Source: Phycisphaerae bacterium (GTDB lineage: Bacteria > Planctomycetota > Phycisphaerae > JAJVII01). Taken from it: a stretch of 45,935 bases of DNA. The stretch lies in the NCBI GenBank assembly GCA_022072085.1, contig JAJVII010000027.1:1-45935 (forward strand), read 5' to 3'. Made by a program: the position numbers and the translations under genes. The notes below the pieces were generated by a model. That model made no database searches. It was given only the letters and a program-made list of their open reading frames with translations, and was not told the origin of the DNA. This document shows, in pieces, positions 24,256-33,752 of this stretch (position 1 is its first letter; each line of letters begins with the position of its first letter).

Positions 24256-27228
24256 CTACGCCGGGCGATTGGGCGGCTCGCCTTTGAATTTCTCGATCTG
24301 CACGCGGATGTCCCGGTTGTTTCCGGTCGGGCCCCAGTAGTTCAGGCGGAAGTTGACGTGGCCGTACCCGCCGACGAGCTGCGTCGGCTTGATCTTGATG
24401 TACGTCAGGCTCTGCCAGCCGCCCTCACCAAAGCCGAGATACTTCTCCCAGCCGTGATACATGGTGATGCGCCCCGGCCGTTCCCCCGGCAGCACCTTGC
24501 AGATGCAGACGGTTGCCCCGATCTGGTTGAAGATGCGGACCCAGTCGCCGTCGGCGATGCTGCGGGCCCGGGCGTCGTCCGGGCTGATGTAGACCACCGG
24601 CACGCCACGCTGGAGCCGCAGCAGGTAGCGGTTGTCGCGCCAGGTCGAGTGGATGCTCCATCGGCCGTGCGGCGTGTTCCAGTAGAGCGGATATCGCGCG
24701 TCGTCCTCGGGCACGGGGTCGCGGTGGCCGGGCAGCGCCTCGGCCAGGGCCAGGAACCAGTCGTGGTCGACGTAGAATTGCTGCCGCCCGACCAGCGTCC
24801 GCCACGGCTTCTTGTCCACGACATGATGCTTGTAGGGCGTGTAGGCCACGCCTGGCTCGATGTCGCTGGTCCAGGCGTGCGGGTCGGTCTTCTTGAATCG
24901 CTGCGGGCGCTGGCGGATCAGATCGTAGGTCATGCCCTCGGTCTCGGGCGAATCGGCCATCAGCGCGTTGCAGGCGGCCACGTCGTCGGCCAGCTGGCCG
25001 TTGTCGGACCAGTCGTCGTAGAGCCGGGTGAAGTCACGCGTCCAGCCCAGCCCGCCGATCGACTTGCCCTCGTCCTTGAAGGGCGTCAGTCCGCGTTTGG
25101 CGGCCAGCTCGGCCATCTTCTTCGCCAGCGCCGCGAAGATCTGCCAGTCGCTCCTGCTGTCGAACTGCGGCGGCAGGGCCGCGCCGAACGGGTGCATGTA
25201 GCTGTGGCAATCGGTGCTGTTCAGGTCGGCCTTCTCGTAGTAGCTGGCGGCGGGCAGGACCACGTCGCTGAACAGGGCCGTGGTGTCCATGCGGTAGTTG
25301 ATGTCCACGATCAGGTCGAGCTGCTTGAACAGCGTGTCGAAGATCATCTCGTTGCCCTTGGCCTGGTTCAGGTAGTTGGCACGCCAGATGATCATGGCCC
25401 GCGGTTTGCGCGGCGGGTCTTTCAGGTCGGGAACCTTGGCCGGGTCGGACCAATCGTTCTTCGGCCACAGCGGCATCCAGCCCGCGCCGACCGACTCGCG
25501 AATCCACTGCTCGATAGGCTTGCCGCCGTACGGGTGCGGATCGCGGTTGGCTGAGTGGATGTACGTCCACAGCGTCGTGTTCTGCCAGCGCTGCTTGGCC
25601 CCGCCGCGGGGGAAGGAGAGCTTCTTGAAGCCGGCCTCAGGCCAGATCCTCTCCTGGCCCACGTAGTGATTGAATCCGCCGCCGTTGACGCCGACGTTGC
25701 CGGTCAGGGCGGCCAGCAGGATCATCGCCCGGTTGATCGCGTCGTTGTGGAACCAGTGGTTCGTGCCCGCGCCGTGGATGATCATGGCCGGCTTGCGTGT
25801 GCCCAGGTCGCGGGCCATCGCCTCGATCTCCGTCGCTCCCAGGCCGGTCACGTCAGCCACGCGGTCCAGCGGGTAGTCGGCCAGTTCCTTCTTCAACAGC
25901 TCGAAGACCGTGGTCACTTCGACCCGCAGGCCATCCTTCAGACGGATAGGCCAGCGTCCTTCCAGGGCGACGTCCAGACCGTCCAGTCGGATGTTGCCGC
26001 CCTCGGCGCGGACCGGCCGGGCGGCGCCGCCCGGCTCGTCGGCAGGGGCGGGGAAGACGCCGGCTGGCGGGGCGACCGCACGGCCGTTGCTCTTGCTCAG
26101 GCCCATGCAGCCGGGCGCGGGCACGGCCCGGGCGGTGCGGCGGTCCCACAGGTAAAAGACCTCGCCGTCGCCGTCCGCGGCCAGGTCCGACGCCCGCAGC
26201 AGCTTGCCGTTGTCGGCCCGCACCAGCAGCGGCATGTCGGTCTGTTCGGTGACGTACGGCCGGTCGATCCAGTTGTGTTCCAGGAGTTGCCGGGCGACGC
26301 CCATGGCCAGCATCGCGTCGGTCCCCGGGGCGATGGGCAGGTACTGGTCGGCGTGGATGCTGGAGGCGTTGTAGTCAGGGCTGATGATGCAGATCTTTGC
26401 GCCGTTGTAGCGTGCCTCGTAGGCGAAGTGCGCGTCGGGAATGCGCGTGGCCGAGATATTCGAACCCCAGCAGATGATGTATTTCGCGTTGAACCAGTCG
26501 GCGCACTCGCAGGCCTCGGTCTGCACGCCCCAGGTGATGGGCTCGCCCGGCGGCAGGTCGCAGTACCAGTCGTAGAAGCTCAGGAACACCCCCCCGACGA
26601 AGTGGCACAGGCGGGCGCCGGCGGCGAAGCTGATCGGGCTCATGGCCGGGATGACCGAGAAGAAGTTGTTGGTGTCGGGGCCGAAGTTGTAGATGTTGTC
26701 CAGCAGCTTGTCGGCGACATACTCCAGCGCCTCGTCCCAGGTGACCTTCTCCCACAGCCCCGTGCCGCGGTCCACCGGGTTGCCCGACCGCAGGCCCTTG
26801 CGCATCAGCGGATACTTCACCCTCTGGGCGCCGTACACATACTCCACGAAGCAGGCCCCCTTGTTGCAGCCGCGGGGGTTGTAGTCGGGCAGGTCGCTGT
26901 TGATTCGCGGGTAGTCGGCTGCCTGCTCCTCGCGGAGCATCACGCCGTCTTTCACGTAGACCATCCACGAGCAGGACCCCGTGCAGTTGGCCGAGTGCGT
27001 CGACCGGGTCACGCTGTCCCAGGCGAATTGGCCGCGGTAAAGGTCCTCCCAGCGCCGGTAGGGGTAGCGGCTCATCGGATCGAATTCCGCCGGGGCCAGC
27101 TTGGCCGGACCGGGCGCCCCGCCCTTGCCGCGGCATCCCCCCAGCAGACCCAGCGCCGCCGCCCCGGTTCCGCCCAGCAGACCCAGGAAGCCCCGCCGTG
27201 AAATGGTCTTGTCCTTGTGTTTACTCAT
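24256..27228 (-). CDS. Periplasmic molybdopterin oxidoreductase alpha subunit, NarG/Nxr-like
   Basis: A 990-residue catalytic subunit. The N-terminus has a Tat motif (SRRGFLGLLGG) and then LGLLGGC with C32 in a lipobox-like setting, so it may be a Tat lipoprotein. The FS0 cluster ligands follow the NarG pattern: H78, C82, C86 (HSANCTGSCSW) and C121. SFYDWYCDLPPGEP places D220 where NarG has its Mo-ligating Asp, and TWGVQTEACECADWFNAKYI and PDAHFAYEARYNGAKI follow as in NarG and Nxr. At 990 residues it is shorter than NarG (about 1240) and close to periplasmic type II enzymes (selenate, chlorate, perchlorate reductases). Reduction of nitrate or an oxyanion, or oxidation of nitrite, are all possible. 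A GAGGT site lies 8 bases before the ATG. Confidence 0.9.
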   Translation of the reverse strand: MSKHKDKTISRRGFLGLLGGTGAAALGLLGGCRGKGGAPGPAKLAPAEFDPMSRYPYRRWEDLYRGQFAWDSVTRSTHSANCTGSCSWMVYVKDGVMLREEQAADYPRINSDLPDYNPRGCNKGACFVEYVYGAQRVKYPLMRKGLRSGNPVDRGTGLWEKVTWDEALEYVADKLLDNIYNFGPDTNNFFSVIPAMSPISFAAGARLCHFVGGVFLSFYDWYCDLPPGEPITWGVQTEACECADWFNAKYIICWGSNISATRIPDAHFAYEARYNGAKICIISPDYNASSIHADQYLPIAPGTDAMLAMGVARQLLEHNWIDRPYVTEQTDMPLLVRADNGKLLRASDLAADGDGEVFYLWDRRTARAVPAPGCMGLSKSNGRAVAPPAGVFPAPADEPGGAARPVRAEGGNIRLDGLDVALEGRWPIRLKDGLRVEVTTVFELLKKELADYPLDRVADVTGLGATEIEAMARDLGTRKPAMIIHGAGTNHWFHNDAINRAMILLAALTGNVGVNGGGFNHYVGQERIWPEAGFKKLSFPRGGAKQRWQNTTLWTYIHSANRDPHPYGGKPIEQWIRESVGAGWMPLWPKNDWSDPAKVPDLKDPPRKPRAMIIWRANYLNQAKGNEMIFDTLFKQLDLIVDINYRMDTTALFSDVVLPAASYYEKADLNSTDCHSYMHPFGAALPPQFDSRSDWQIFAALAKKMAELAAKRGLTPFKDEGKSIGGLGWTRDFTRLYDDWSDNGQLADDVAACNALMADSPETEGMTYDLIRQRPQRFKKTDPHAWTSDIEPGVAYTPYKHHVVDKKPWRTLVGRQQFYVDHDWFLALAEALPGHRDPVPEDDARYPLYWNTPHGRWSIHSTWRDNRYLLRLQRGVPVVYISPDDARARSIADGDWVRIFNQIGATVCICKVLPGERPGRITMYHGWEKYLGFGEGGWQSLTYIKIKPTQLVGGYGHVNFRLNYWGPTGNNRDIRVQIEKFKGEPPNRPA

Positions 27229-27262
27229 CGCGTGACCTCGATTCCTGACGCCAGTCGTCCTG

Positions 27263-28756
27263 TCATTTTCCCTTGAGCGCCAGCGTCCGCAGCCAGGCCA
27301 GCAGGTCGCGGACCTCCGCGTCGGTCAGCCCGGCCGTCCCAGGCCGTTGGAAGGCCGGCATGGCCGTGTCGGCACGCCCGTTGACGATCGTCGCGGCGAT
27401 CAGTTCGTCCGAAGCGGCCCGCTGGAAGCTCGGATTGGACAGGGCCGGCCCCAGCCCGCCTTCTCCCGCCTGCCCGTGGCAGGCCGAGCAAAGCTGGGCG
27501 AAGAGCTGTCCCCCGCGGGCCGAATCTCCGCCGGCCAGCGGCGTCGGCGCCGGCCGGAGCGTCTGGACGGGGCCGCCGTCGCCGGCCTTGAGGTAGTTCA
27601 CCAGGGCGTCGACTTGCGCGTCGGTCAGGCCGCCGGTCTGGGCGTTCCACCCAGGCATCAGCGTTCCGGGCCGGCCGTCCAGGATCTGGCGGCGAAGGTA
27701 GGTCTCGTCGGCCATTGCCCGCAGGCCCGGCCCGCGCACGGCCGGCATGAACCGCTCGAAGAACTTGTCGTAGCTGCCGTAGGTCCCCTCTCCGTGACAT
27801 CTCATGCAGTAGTTGGCAAACAGCGTCGCGCCGTCGGTCGTTCGCTGGTGCAGCCGGCGGTCCCAGCCGGTGACCAGGTCGCCGGCCACGTAGGTCTGCG
27901 GCAGGTCGCGGTCCTGGAGGCTGAGCATGTAGACGGTGAGGGCCTCGGTCTGCCGGGCCGTCAGGTGCGGCGGAGGCATCCGGCTGCCGGGAACGACGGC
28001 CTGCGGATCGGCGAAGTGCTGGACGAGCCAGTTGGCCAGCGTCGGCTCGCCGACGACGTCGGCCATCGGCTGGGTGTGCCGGGTCTTGAGCCCCTCGTTG
28101 TCCAGCGCCGGCCCAAGCTGGCCGCCGACGCCGTGCAGCCTGTGACAGCTTTGACAGCCCAGATCCTCGAAGAGCCGCCGGCCCAGGGCCAGCTTCGGGG
28201 CATGCTCGGCCATGAGCGGCGAGCCGGCGTCGTGGCAGATGCCGCAACTGGACTGAGTCAGTCCGGGCGGCAGCACCGGGTAGTCCCAGTGGGCGTCGAC
28301 GGCCTTGGCTTCGTGGAAGTTGGTGGCCGCCCCCTGACCGCGGTGGCAGATGGTGCAGCCGTAGTCGCCAACGGGATGGTTGGCCAGGTAGTCGCCCGGG
28401 TGGGCGGCGTAGGGCTGCTTGGCGCCGGCCATCGCGGGGTTGTCGATGCCCAGGTGGCAACTCACGCAGCGGTCGGTGGTGCCAAACTGGGGCAGGTCGA
28501 CCTGGCGGAGCTCAAAGGCGACGGCGTCGCCCAGCTCGCGCTGCCTCGGGTCGTCGCTGGCCTGGAGCATCTGCCGATAGGTCCGCTGGTGCCACCGCCA
28601 TTCCGAGAGGAAGTTCTCCCGAACCATGGCCAGGACCAGCATTGCCAGCGTCGCGGCCGACGCCAGCAGCAGCACGATCTTGGCGGCTCGGCCGGACGGT
28701 GCTTCGCCGGGGTCGCGGGGATCGGGTCTGTTTGACTCGCTCATGGGTTCATCCAT
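27263..28756 (-). CDS. Six-heme membrane-anchored cytochrome c
   Basis: A 497-residue protein with one N-terminal membrane helix ([20 protein letters not shown]) and six CxxCH motifs: CVSCH, CTICH, CGICH, CQSCH, CMRCH and CSACH. The first three lie in a multiheme-type region, while the last three belong to class I cytochrome c domains (for example [14 protein letters not shown] with a later [23 protein letters not shown] with [22 protein letters not shown] with AMPAF, each with a methionine that can act as sixth ligand). It follows cytochrome b with a TGATG overlap, so it is the cytochrome c1-like partner of the bc-type complex. It probably hands electrons to the gamma subunit of the molybdoenzyme. 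A shorter start at 28744 is also possible. Confidence 0.9.
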   Translation of the reverse strand: MDEPMSESNRPDPRDPGEAPSGRAAKIVLLLASAATLAMLVLAMVRENFLSEWRWHQRTYRQMLQASDDPRQRELGDAVAFELRQVDLPQFGTTDRCVSCHLGIDNPAMAGAKQPYAAHPGDYLANHPVGDYGCTICHRGQGAATNFHEAKAVDAHWDYPVLPPGLTQSSCGICHDAGSPLMAEHAPKLALGRRLFEDLGCQSCHRLHGVGGQLGPALDNEGLKTRHTQPMADVVGEPTLANWLVQHFADPQAVVPGSRMPPPHLTARQTEALTVYMLSLQDRDLPQTYVAGDLVTGWDRRLHQRTTDGATLFANYCMRCHGEGTYGSYDKFFERFMPAVRGPGLRAMADETYLRRQILDGRPGTLMPGWNAQTGGLTDAQVDALVNYLKAGDGGPVQTLRPAPTPLAGGDSARGGQLFAQLCSACHGQAGEGGLGPALSNPSFQRAASDELIAATIVNGRADTAMPAFQRPGTAGLTDAEVRDLLAWLRTLALKGK

Positions 28757-30414
28757 CAATGGGCCGGCCAGTCGCCGGGGCTCCAGTAGAAATGCCAGTT
28801 CGGCCCGCGATTGACGGTGCCGATCCAGGTCAGCACGACGAAGCCGGCCAGGATGCAGGTGAACAGGGCGATCGCCGCCAGCCGGGTCGATCGCGTGCGC
28901 CGATAGATCCACAGGGACCAGGCGGCGTACAGCGCCGCCAGCACCGTGGCGGGGTTGACGAAGATGATCAGCAGTTGCGGCGGGTTGGCCAGCCACGGCT
29001 CCATGGCCGTCCCCCGGCCCCACCCGCGGATCCAGCCCAAACGGATGGCCAGCGCCTCGATGCCGACGACCAGCAGCGTGCCGACGATCAGCGAGCGGAC
29101 GAAGACGCGTCGTCCGTGCGGCCGGGGCACAAACCACCGGCCCGCGGGCTCGGTCTTGCGATCGAGGAACGGAATCAGCGCCAGCCCCAGCACGACCAGG
29201 CCCGGCAGCAGCAGGCCGCCCATGAAGGCCGAGTAGCTGACCAGCTCCTGCACGCCCAGGAAGTACCACGGCGCCTTGGCCGGGTTCTCGGGGATCTGCG
29301 GATTTGCGATCTCCTTGAGCGGCGCGTCGGCCAGCAGCGACAGCAGCATGCAGATCGCCAGGACGGTCATGGCGACGGCCATTTCCGCTCGCAGCGCCCG
29401 AGGCCAGGAGGGGGCTGTGTTCTCCGGTCCCTTGCCGACCGGCGGCGTGCGGCCGCGGACCAGGGCCATCAGGCCGTAGGTCTTTTTCGGGCCCGGCTCG
29501 AAGACTGTTGCGGTCGGGTTGGCCCGGCCCGGATGCGGCAGCAGGCCCTCGGCGCGGAGCTGGGCGTCGCTCGGCCGGGCCAGGCCGCCGTCCTTGCGGA
29601 TCCGCCAGAAGTGGATGCCCATCAGCCCGACCAGCGCCAGCGGCAGCACCATGACGTGCAGCAGATAGAAGCGCGTCAGGGCCGGCTGGCCGACGTAGTC
29701 CGCCCCCAGCAGCAGGTGCCGCAGGAAGCCGCCGGGGTCGAAATGCTGCGTGACGCCCAGCGCGTCGGTCAGCTCGCGTGGCGAGCCGGCGATGTTCGAG
29801 CCGATGGTCGCCGCCCAGTAGGCCAACTGGTCCCACGGCAGCAGGTAGCCCGTGAAACTGAGCCCCAGGGTGACGGCCAGCAGCGCCAGGCCGATCAGCC
29901 AGTTGAACTCCCGCGGTCGGCGGTAGGCCCCGGTGAAGAACACCCGCACCGCGTGCAGCAGCGCGGCGATGACCATGATGTGCGCGCTCCAGCGGTGCAG
30001 GTTGCGGATGAACCGCCCGGTGGGCACGGTGTAGTGGATGTCCTTGATCGACTGGTAGGCCAGCGCGGTGCTGGGCGTGTAGTAGATCATCAGCAGCACG
30101 CCGGTGACGGCTGCGACGACGAACGACGCCGCCGCGGCGATGCCCAGCCCGGCCGTCGTCCAGAACCGCAGGCTGTAAAGGTGCGTGCGCGTCGAGTGAA
30201 TGTGCAGGAAGAGATTGGCGAAGACCTTCAGCGCCCGGCCGCGGCCGGTCCGCGCCCGGCCGCTGCGGAAGGTGGCTTGGCGGAAGTTCGGCCACAACCG
30301 CCGCAGCCCGCCGGTGAGAGTTTCCTCCTCTCGGCCGTCGGGCTGCGGGACGCCGGTGGTTTCCTGCTCCAGATCGGCGCCCACGCTCGGGATGTCCTGC
30401 TGCTGCGGGTTCAT
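28756..30414 (-). CDS. Cytochrome b of a Rieske/cytochrome b (bc-type) complex
   Basis: A 552-residue cytochrome b, longer than the usual 400-430 and including both b6-like and subunit-IV-like parts. The heme-binding histidines are in [20 protein letters not shown] and in [38 protein letters not shown] is the conserved Q-site helix. The quinol-site motif appears as [12 protein letters not shown], where PEWYF is usual, so the glutamate is replaced by Pro/Ala context. The N-terminus has about 80 hydrophilic residues and the C-terminus two or three extra helices. Together with the Rieske protein and multiheme cytochrome it forms a quinol:cytochrome c oxidoreductase. A 15-base gap separates it from the Rieske gene. 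Confidence 0.92.
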   Translation of the reverse strand: MNPQQQDIPSVGADLEQETTGVPQPDGREEETLTGGLRRLWPNFRQATFRSGRARTGRGRALKVFANLFLHIHSTRTHLYSLRFWTTAGLGIAAAASFVVAAVTGVLLMIYYTPSTALAYQSIKDIHYTVPTGRFIRNLHRWSAHIMVIAALLHAVRVFFTGAYRRPREFNWLIGLALLAVTLGLSFTGYLLPWDQLAYWAATIGSNIAGSPRELTDALGVTQHFDPGGFLRHLLLGADYVGQPALTRFYLLHVMVLPLALVGLMGIHFWRIRKDGGLARPSDAQLRAEGLLPHPGRANPTATVFEPGPKKTYGLMALVRGRTPPVGKGPENTAPSWPRALRAEMAVAMTVLAICMLLSLLADAPLKEIANPQIPENPAKAPWYFLGVQELVSYSAFMGGLLLPGLVVLGLALIPFLDRKTEPAGRWFVPRPHGRRVFVRSLIVGTLLVVGIEALAIRLGWIRGWGRGTAMEPWLANPPQLLIIFVNPATVLAALYAAWSLWIYRRTRSTRLAAIALFTCILAGFVVLTWIGTVNRGPNWHFYWSPGDWPAH

Positions 30415-30429
30415 GCGTTTCTCCGGGCG

Positions 30430-30933
30430 CTAACCCAACTGAAATCGCGTGCCGGTCGGCACCATCTTGTCGGTGTGCACGACGATCTGCCCGTCGGGCG
30501 CCAGGCTCATCCGGAACCAGGGCAGGGGCGATCCGGCCGGTCCCTGCGTCACTCGCCCGTCGGGGCCGAACCGGCTGCCGTGGCACGGGCAGGCGAAGCC
30601 GTCGCCCGTGGCCGCGACAATGCAGCCGAGATGCGTGCAAACGGCCGAGATCGCCGCGAACCCGTTCTCGTCGTGCAGGATGAACAGGTTCCGTGCGCCG
30701 ATGCGGACCGGGTCGGGGCTGACGGGGAAGTTGCCGGGCGGGCCAAGCTTCAGGTCGGCCGACCGGCCCGGCATGACGCCGGGCTTGGGCATGCGGGCGA
30801 CGCCGATCGCGGCGAAAGTCAGCGTGCCGGTCGTCACCCAGAAGGCGGTGCGGGAAAGAAAGTCCCGCCGGTCGGGGTCGATGGGACAGGCCCGGCCGGT
30901 CTCGGCCGCATCGCCCTGTTTCTGTTCGCTCAT
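30430..30933 (-). CDS. Rieske [2Fe-2S] protein
   Basis: A 167-residue protein. [22 protein letters not shown] is a Tat-type N-terminal anchor. The two cluster boxes are CTHLGC (C99, H101, C104) and CPCHGSRF (C115, C117, H118), with the inner cysteines available for the usual disulfide. It is the high-potential electron acceptor from quinol in the bc-type complex. The start is set at 30933 because the ATG overlaps the TGA of the flavoprotein gene and gives the Tat signal; extension upstream would add residues from within that gene. Confidence 0.94.
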   Translation of the reverse strand: MSEQKQGDAAETGRACPIDPDRRDFLSRTAFWVTTGTLTFAAIGVARMPKPGVMPGRSADLKLGPPGNFPVSPDPVRIGARNLFILHDENGFAAISAVCTHLGCIVAATGDGFACPCHGSRFGPDGRVTQGPAGSPLPWFRMSLAPDGQIVVHTDKMVPTGTRFQLG

Positions 30934-32855
30934 TGCCAGGTCTCCGAAAAGGCGAATCGCTCCATGGTGATCGCCCCGGTCGGGCAGCGGTCGGCGCAAT
31001 TGGCGCAGCGGATGCAGAGCGTCTCGTCCTTGATGATGGCCGAGTGCTCAGCCGGGTCGGCCTCGTCGCTCAGGCAGGCGTCGACAAGGCGGCCGATGTC
31101 CGCGTTGGTCGCGACCAGTTCCTCGGCCCCGACCAGCTTCAGGCACAGCGTCGGGCAGACGTCCGCGCATCCGCCGCACAGCACGCACTTCTCGCCGTCG
31201 AAGATCGTGTTCACGCCGCAGTCAAGGCAGCGACCCGCCTCGCAACGGGCGGAGGCCTCGTCGTAGCCTGACTCCACCAGCGCCCCCGGATGCCGCAGCC
31301 GGTCCTGCACCGACGAAGTCGGGATGGCCACCCGCGTCCGGCCCTCGTAGCCCTTTTCCCGTTGGTAGCCGTCGATCCGGCGGTGCAGCTCAATCGCCTC
31401 GCTGCCGATCGCTTGACCGGTGAGGTGGCTGTAGACCGAGCGGGCCGCCTGCTTGCCGCTGGCGATCGCGTCGATCATCAGCCGCGTGCCGTGGGCAGCG
31501 TCGCCGGCGACGAACACGCCGGCCGCCGTGGTGGCAAGCGTGGCCGGGTCGATCTTCACCAGCCCGCGATCGGTCAGCTCGATGCCGCTGGCGGCCGCGT
31601 CGATGAAGCTGAAGTCCGCCGCCTGCCCGACAGACAGGATCACCGTGTCGGCCTCGATGACGGTCTTGCGCTGCGGGTCGAACTGCGGCGCGAATCGGCG
31701 GGCTTCGTCGAAGACGCGGCTGACGTGCTGAAACTCGACGCCGGACACGCGCCCGTCGGCGTCGCGGAGAATCTGCACCGGGCCCAGGCTGTTGTGCCGC
31801 ACGATGCCTTCCTCGTCGCCCTCGTGGACCTCGACGTCGTCGGCCGGCATCTCGTCCCGGCTTTCCAGGCAGGCCAGGTGGACCTCCCCGACGGTCGGCT
31901 GGCGGACGGCCGACCGGGCCGCGTCGAAGTACGTCTGACGAAGGCTGGTGCGAGCGACGTCGTAGGCGACGTTGCCGCCGCCGATGACCACGACGCGCCG
32001 GCCAAGCCTGATCGGCCTGGCCAGCGCGACGTCGCGCAGGAAGTCCACGCCGCCCAGCACGCCCGGCCCGTCCGTCCCCGGAAGCCGCAGTCCGCGCGAC
32101 CGCTTGGCGCCGACCGCGATGACCACTGCGTCGAACTGCTCGCGAAGCTCGGCCAGCGTGATGTCCTTGCCCACCTCGACGCCGCAACGGATCTCGACGC
32201 CCAGCGCCTCGATGACGGCCACCTCCGCGCGGATCAGGTCGCGCGGCAGGCGATACTCCGGCACCCCCAGGAAGAGCATGCCGGCCGGCACGGACTCAGC
32301 CTCGAAGATCACCGGCTGCATGCCCATCAGCGCCAGGTCGTGCCCGCAGGCCAGCCCGGCTGGGCCCGAGCCGATGATCGCCACGCGGTGCGGCCGGCCC
32401 TGACCGTCCGGGCGGCGGAGCCGGCCGCCGCGGATGGCGCCCAGCAACTGGCCGATTTCGTCGATCGCGTCGCAGACACCCGAGCGGGCGGCGAGCACCT
32501 GTTGTTCAACGAAGCCGTCGATGCCCAGTTCGCCCAGCAGCTCCTCCGGGCCGAACCGCGCCGCGGCGAAGCCCTTCAACGCTCGAATCGCGATCGGCTG
32601 GTCGTAGTCGCCGCGCCGGCAGGCTGCCTCGCACGGCGCCCCGCAGACCCGGCCGCAGATGCTGGCCAGCGGATTGGGGCCGCGGGCGATCAGATAGGCC
32701 CTCCGATAATCCCCGGCCGCGATGGCTCTCACGTAGCCGCGGGCGTCCGTGTGGACCGGGCAGGCGTCCTGACAACAGATCTGCCGCCGCCAGTAGTCCA
32801 CGTCGGCGAGTTCCACGTGGTAACGCTGATCGGGCTGTTGGTCCGGTTCGTTCAT
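30930..32855 (-). CDS. GltD-like FAD/NAD(P) oxidoreductase with N- and C-terminal Fe-S domains
   Basis: A 641-residue protein. The N-terminal cysteine domain ([24 protein letters not shown]) is that of the glutamate synthase small subunit. Two dinucleotide motifs follow: [18 protein letters not shown] for FAD and [16 protein letters not shown] for NAD(P). [11 protein letters not shown] is the second FAD motif. The C-terminus adds CxxC pairs (CLDCG) and two ferredoxin-type clusters ([24 protein letters not shown]). It is soluble and cytoplasmic. Being first in an operon with Rieske and cytochrome b, it may join NAD(P)H or ferredoxin to the quinone pool at the bc complex, as proposed for the bc-type complexes of anammox planctomycetes. 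An upstream TTG start at 32885 is less likely. Confidence 0.85.
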   Translation of the reverse strand: MNEPDQQPDQRYHVELADVDYWRRQICCQDACPVHTDARGYVRAIAAGDYRRAYLIARGPNPLASICGRVCGAPCEAACRRGDYDQPIAIRALKGFAAARFGPEELLGELGIDGFVEQQVLAARSGVCDAIDEIGQLLGAIRGGRLRRPDGQGRPHRVAIIGSGPAGLACGHDLALMGMQPVIFEAESVPAGMLFLGVPEYRLPRDLIRAEVAVIEALGVEIRCGVEVGKDITLAELREQFDAVVIAVGAKRSRGLRLPGTDGPGVLGGVDFLRDVALARPIRLGRRVVVIGGGNVAYDVARTSLRQTYFDAARSAVRQPTVGEVHLACLESRDEMPADDVEVHEGDEEGIVRHNSLGPVQILRDADGRVSGVEFQHVSRVFDEARRFAPQFDPQRKTVIEADTVILSVGQAADFSFIDAAASGIELTDRGLVKIDPATLATTAAGVFVAGDAAHGTRLMIDAIASGKQAARSVYSHLTGQAIGSEAIELHRRIDGYQREKGYEGRTRVAIPTSSVQDRLRHPGALVESGYDEASARCEAGRCLDCGVNTIFDGEKCVLCGGCADVCPTLCLKLVGAEELVATNADIGRLVDACLSDEADPAEHSAIIKDETLCIRCANCADRCPTGAITMERFAFSETWQ

Positions 32856-32888
32856 GCTGCCACTTGAGAAGAGCGGAGCGGCCAACTT

Positions 32889-32918
32889 ATCACATAATCA
32901 CATGTGCATATCGTGTGA
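32889..32918 (-). promoter_or_regulatory. Candidate control region of the respiratory operon
   Basis: An AT-rich 84-base gap before the flavoprotein gene. It holds a direct repeat ATCACATA/ATCACATG (32889-32904), the palindrome CACATGTG (32899-32906) and outer half-sites TCACA...TGTGA (32890-32918). These could bind a CRP/FNR-type or Rrf2-type regulator; the Rrf2 gene is immediately upstream. No convincing -35/-10 pair was identified. Confidence 0.35.
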
Positions 32919-32939
32919 GTTCGCAAATGAAACAGTCTT

Positions 32940-33344
32940 TCATCTGCGGGCGGTCGGCCGAACCAGGTCGGCCACCGTTATTCGTTCGGTCATCATCTCG
33001 TAGATCGTCTTGATCTGCTTCCAGTAGCTGTGCAGGGCGCAGGGGTCATCGTCGCCGCAGCGGTCACTGCCGAGGATGCAGTCGCGGGGCGTCTCGGAGC
33101 CCTCGAAGGGCCCGACCACTGCACCGATGCGTATTTCGCCAGGTTTCTTGGCCAATTCAAAGCCGCCGCCCCAGCCCTTCTGGCTGTCCAGCACCCCCTG
33201 GCGGCACAACTGCATCAGGATTTTCGACAGGTAGTTGGCCGGGACGTCCAGTTCCTCGGCAATCTGGCGGCCCCCCTTGCGCTGGCCGGACTCAGCCAGC
33301 AGCAGGACGGCACGCAGGGCGTACTCCGCAGACTGTGAGAACAT
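32940..33344 (-). CDS. Rrf2-family Fe-S transcriptional regulator
   Basis: A 134-residue winged-helix regulator. The N-terminus MFSQSAEYALRAVLLLAES and the recognition region VPANYLSKILMQLCRQG are typical of Rrf2, followed by the wing GWGGGFELAKKPGEI. Three cysteines, C89, C96 and C102 (DCILGSDRCGDDDPC), are spaced as in NsrR/IscR-type members that bind an Fe-S cluster and sense nitric oxide, oxygen or Fe-S status. It reads in the same direction as the respiratory operon, 84 bases upstream of it, and probably controls it. Nitric oxide or redox sensing would fit a nitrogen-oxide-related enzyme, but the ligand is inferred. Confidence 0.88.
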   Translation of the reverse strand: MFSQSAEYALRAVLLLAESGQRKGGRQIAEELDVPANYLSKILMQLCRQGVLDSQKGWGGGFELAKKPGEIRIGAVVGPFEGSETPRDCILGSDRCGDDDPCALHSYWKQIKTIYEMMTERITVADLVRPTARR

Positions 33345-33363
33345 GGCTGAACCGTCCTTTCAT

Positions 33364-33398
33364 CGGATATGACTATCCGTTGAGTCTGGCGGTGTCAA
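33364..33398 (-). promoter_or_regulatory. Promoter and inverted-repeat operator of the Rrf2 gene
   Basis: On the minus strand TTGACA (33398-33393) is a perfect -35 match. An inverted repeat CGGATA-GTCA-TATCCG (33379-33364) lies 13 bases further on, across the expected -10 position and 20 bases before the ATG. This placement suggests autorepression by the Rrf2 protein. The -35 sits inside the remnant recombinase frame. Confidence 0.45.
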
Positions 33399-33570
33399 GT
33401 GAAAAACCCGGGGACAGGAAACGGGCCGGGTCGTCGGTGACCCGGCGGCAATACTCGAAGGACCTGAAGGCAAGTTCGCCGGATTCCACCTTGCTCGACT
33501 GATGGGTCAGGTAGTGGTTGGCCACGTCCTTGACCGTCACGCCCCCCGCCGGTAGAGTCGAAAAGGCAGG
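33373..33570 (-). pseudogene. Remnant of a tyrosine recombinase/integrase N-terminal domain
   Basis: The minus-strand frame ending at a TAG (33375-33373) reads GVTVKDVANHYLTHQSSKVE followed by SGELAFRSFEYCRRVTDD, which resembles the SAM-like core-binding domain of phage-type integrases from planctomycetes (TVxDLxxxFLxxKxxKVxxGELSxRSxxDYxR). No start codon, no catalytic R-H-R-Y domain and no plausible full-length frame remain. A tRNA gene lies 180 bases away, the kind of site such enzymes use. Confidence 0.55.
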
Positions 33571-33752
33571 TCTGCGGCCGGCGTGGCCCGGCTTGCGGAC
33601 CTGCCGAACGTGCCCGCAGACCCGGCATCCGCTTGCACCACTGCTTGCACTGACACCGTGCGAACGGGTGCGCAGCGGTGCAAGTCGATTCCACGGGTTC
33701 GCTCCAGAAAGATGGCGTAATTGTTGGTTTCTTGTGGTTCTTTCGTGCCTTT

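Noticed and set aside
24256-27228. Formate dehydrogenase or NapA assignment for the molybdoenzyme
   Set aside because: It has the NarG-type His/Cys FS0 pattern and an Asp-type Mo segment (YDWYCD), not the Cys or Sec ligand context of NapA or FdhG.
27263-30640. Single 1125-residue protein spanning cytochrome b and cytochrome c genes
   Set aside because: Only the part up to 28756 is meaningful cytochrome c; the N-terminal part is the wrong frame of cytochrome b.
32856-32885. TTG start adding ten residues to the flavoprotein
   Set aside because: The added residues lie in the AT-rich control region and do not belong to the conserved N-terminus; the ATG at 32855 is sufficient.
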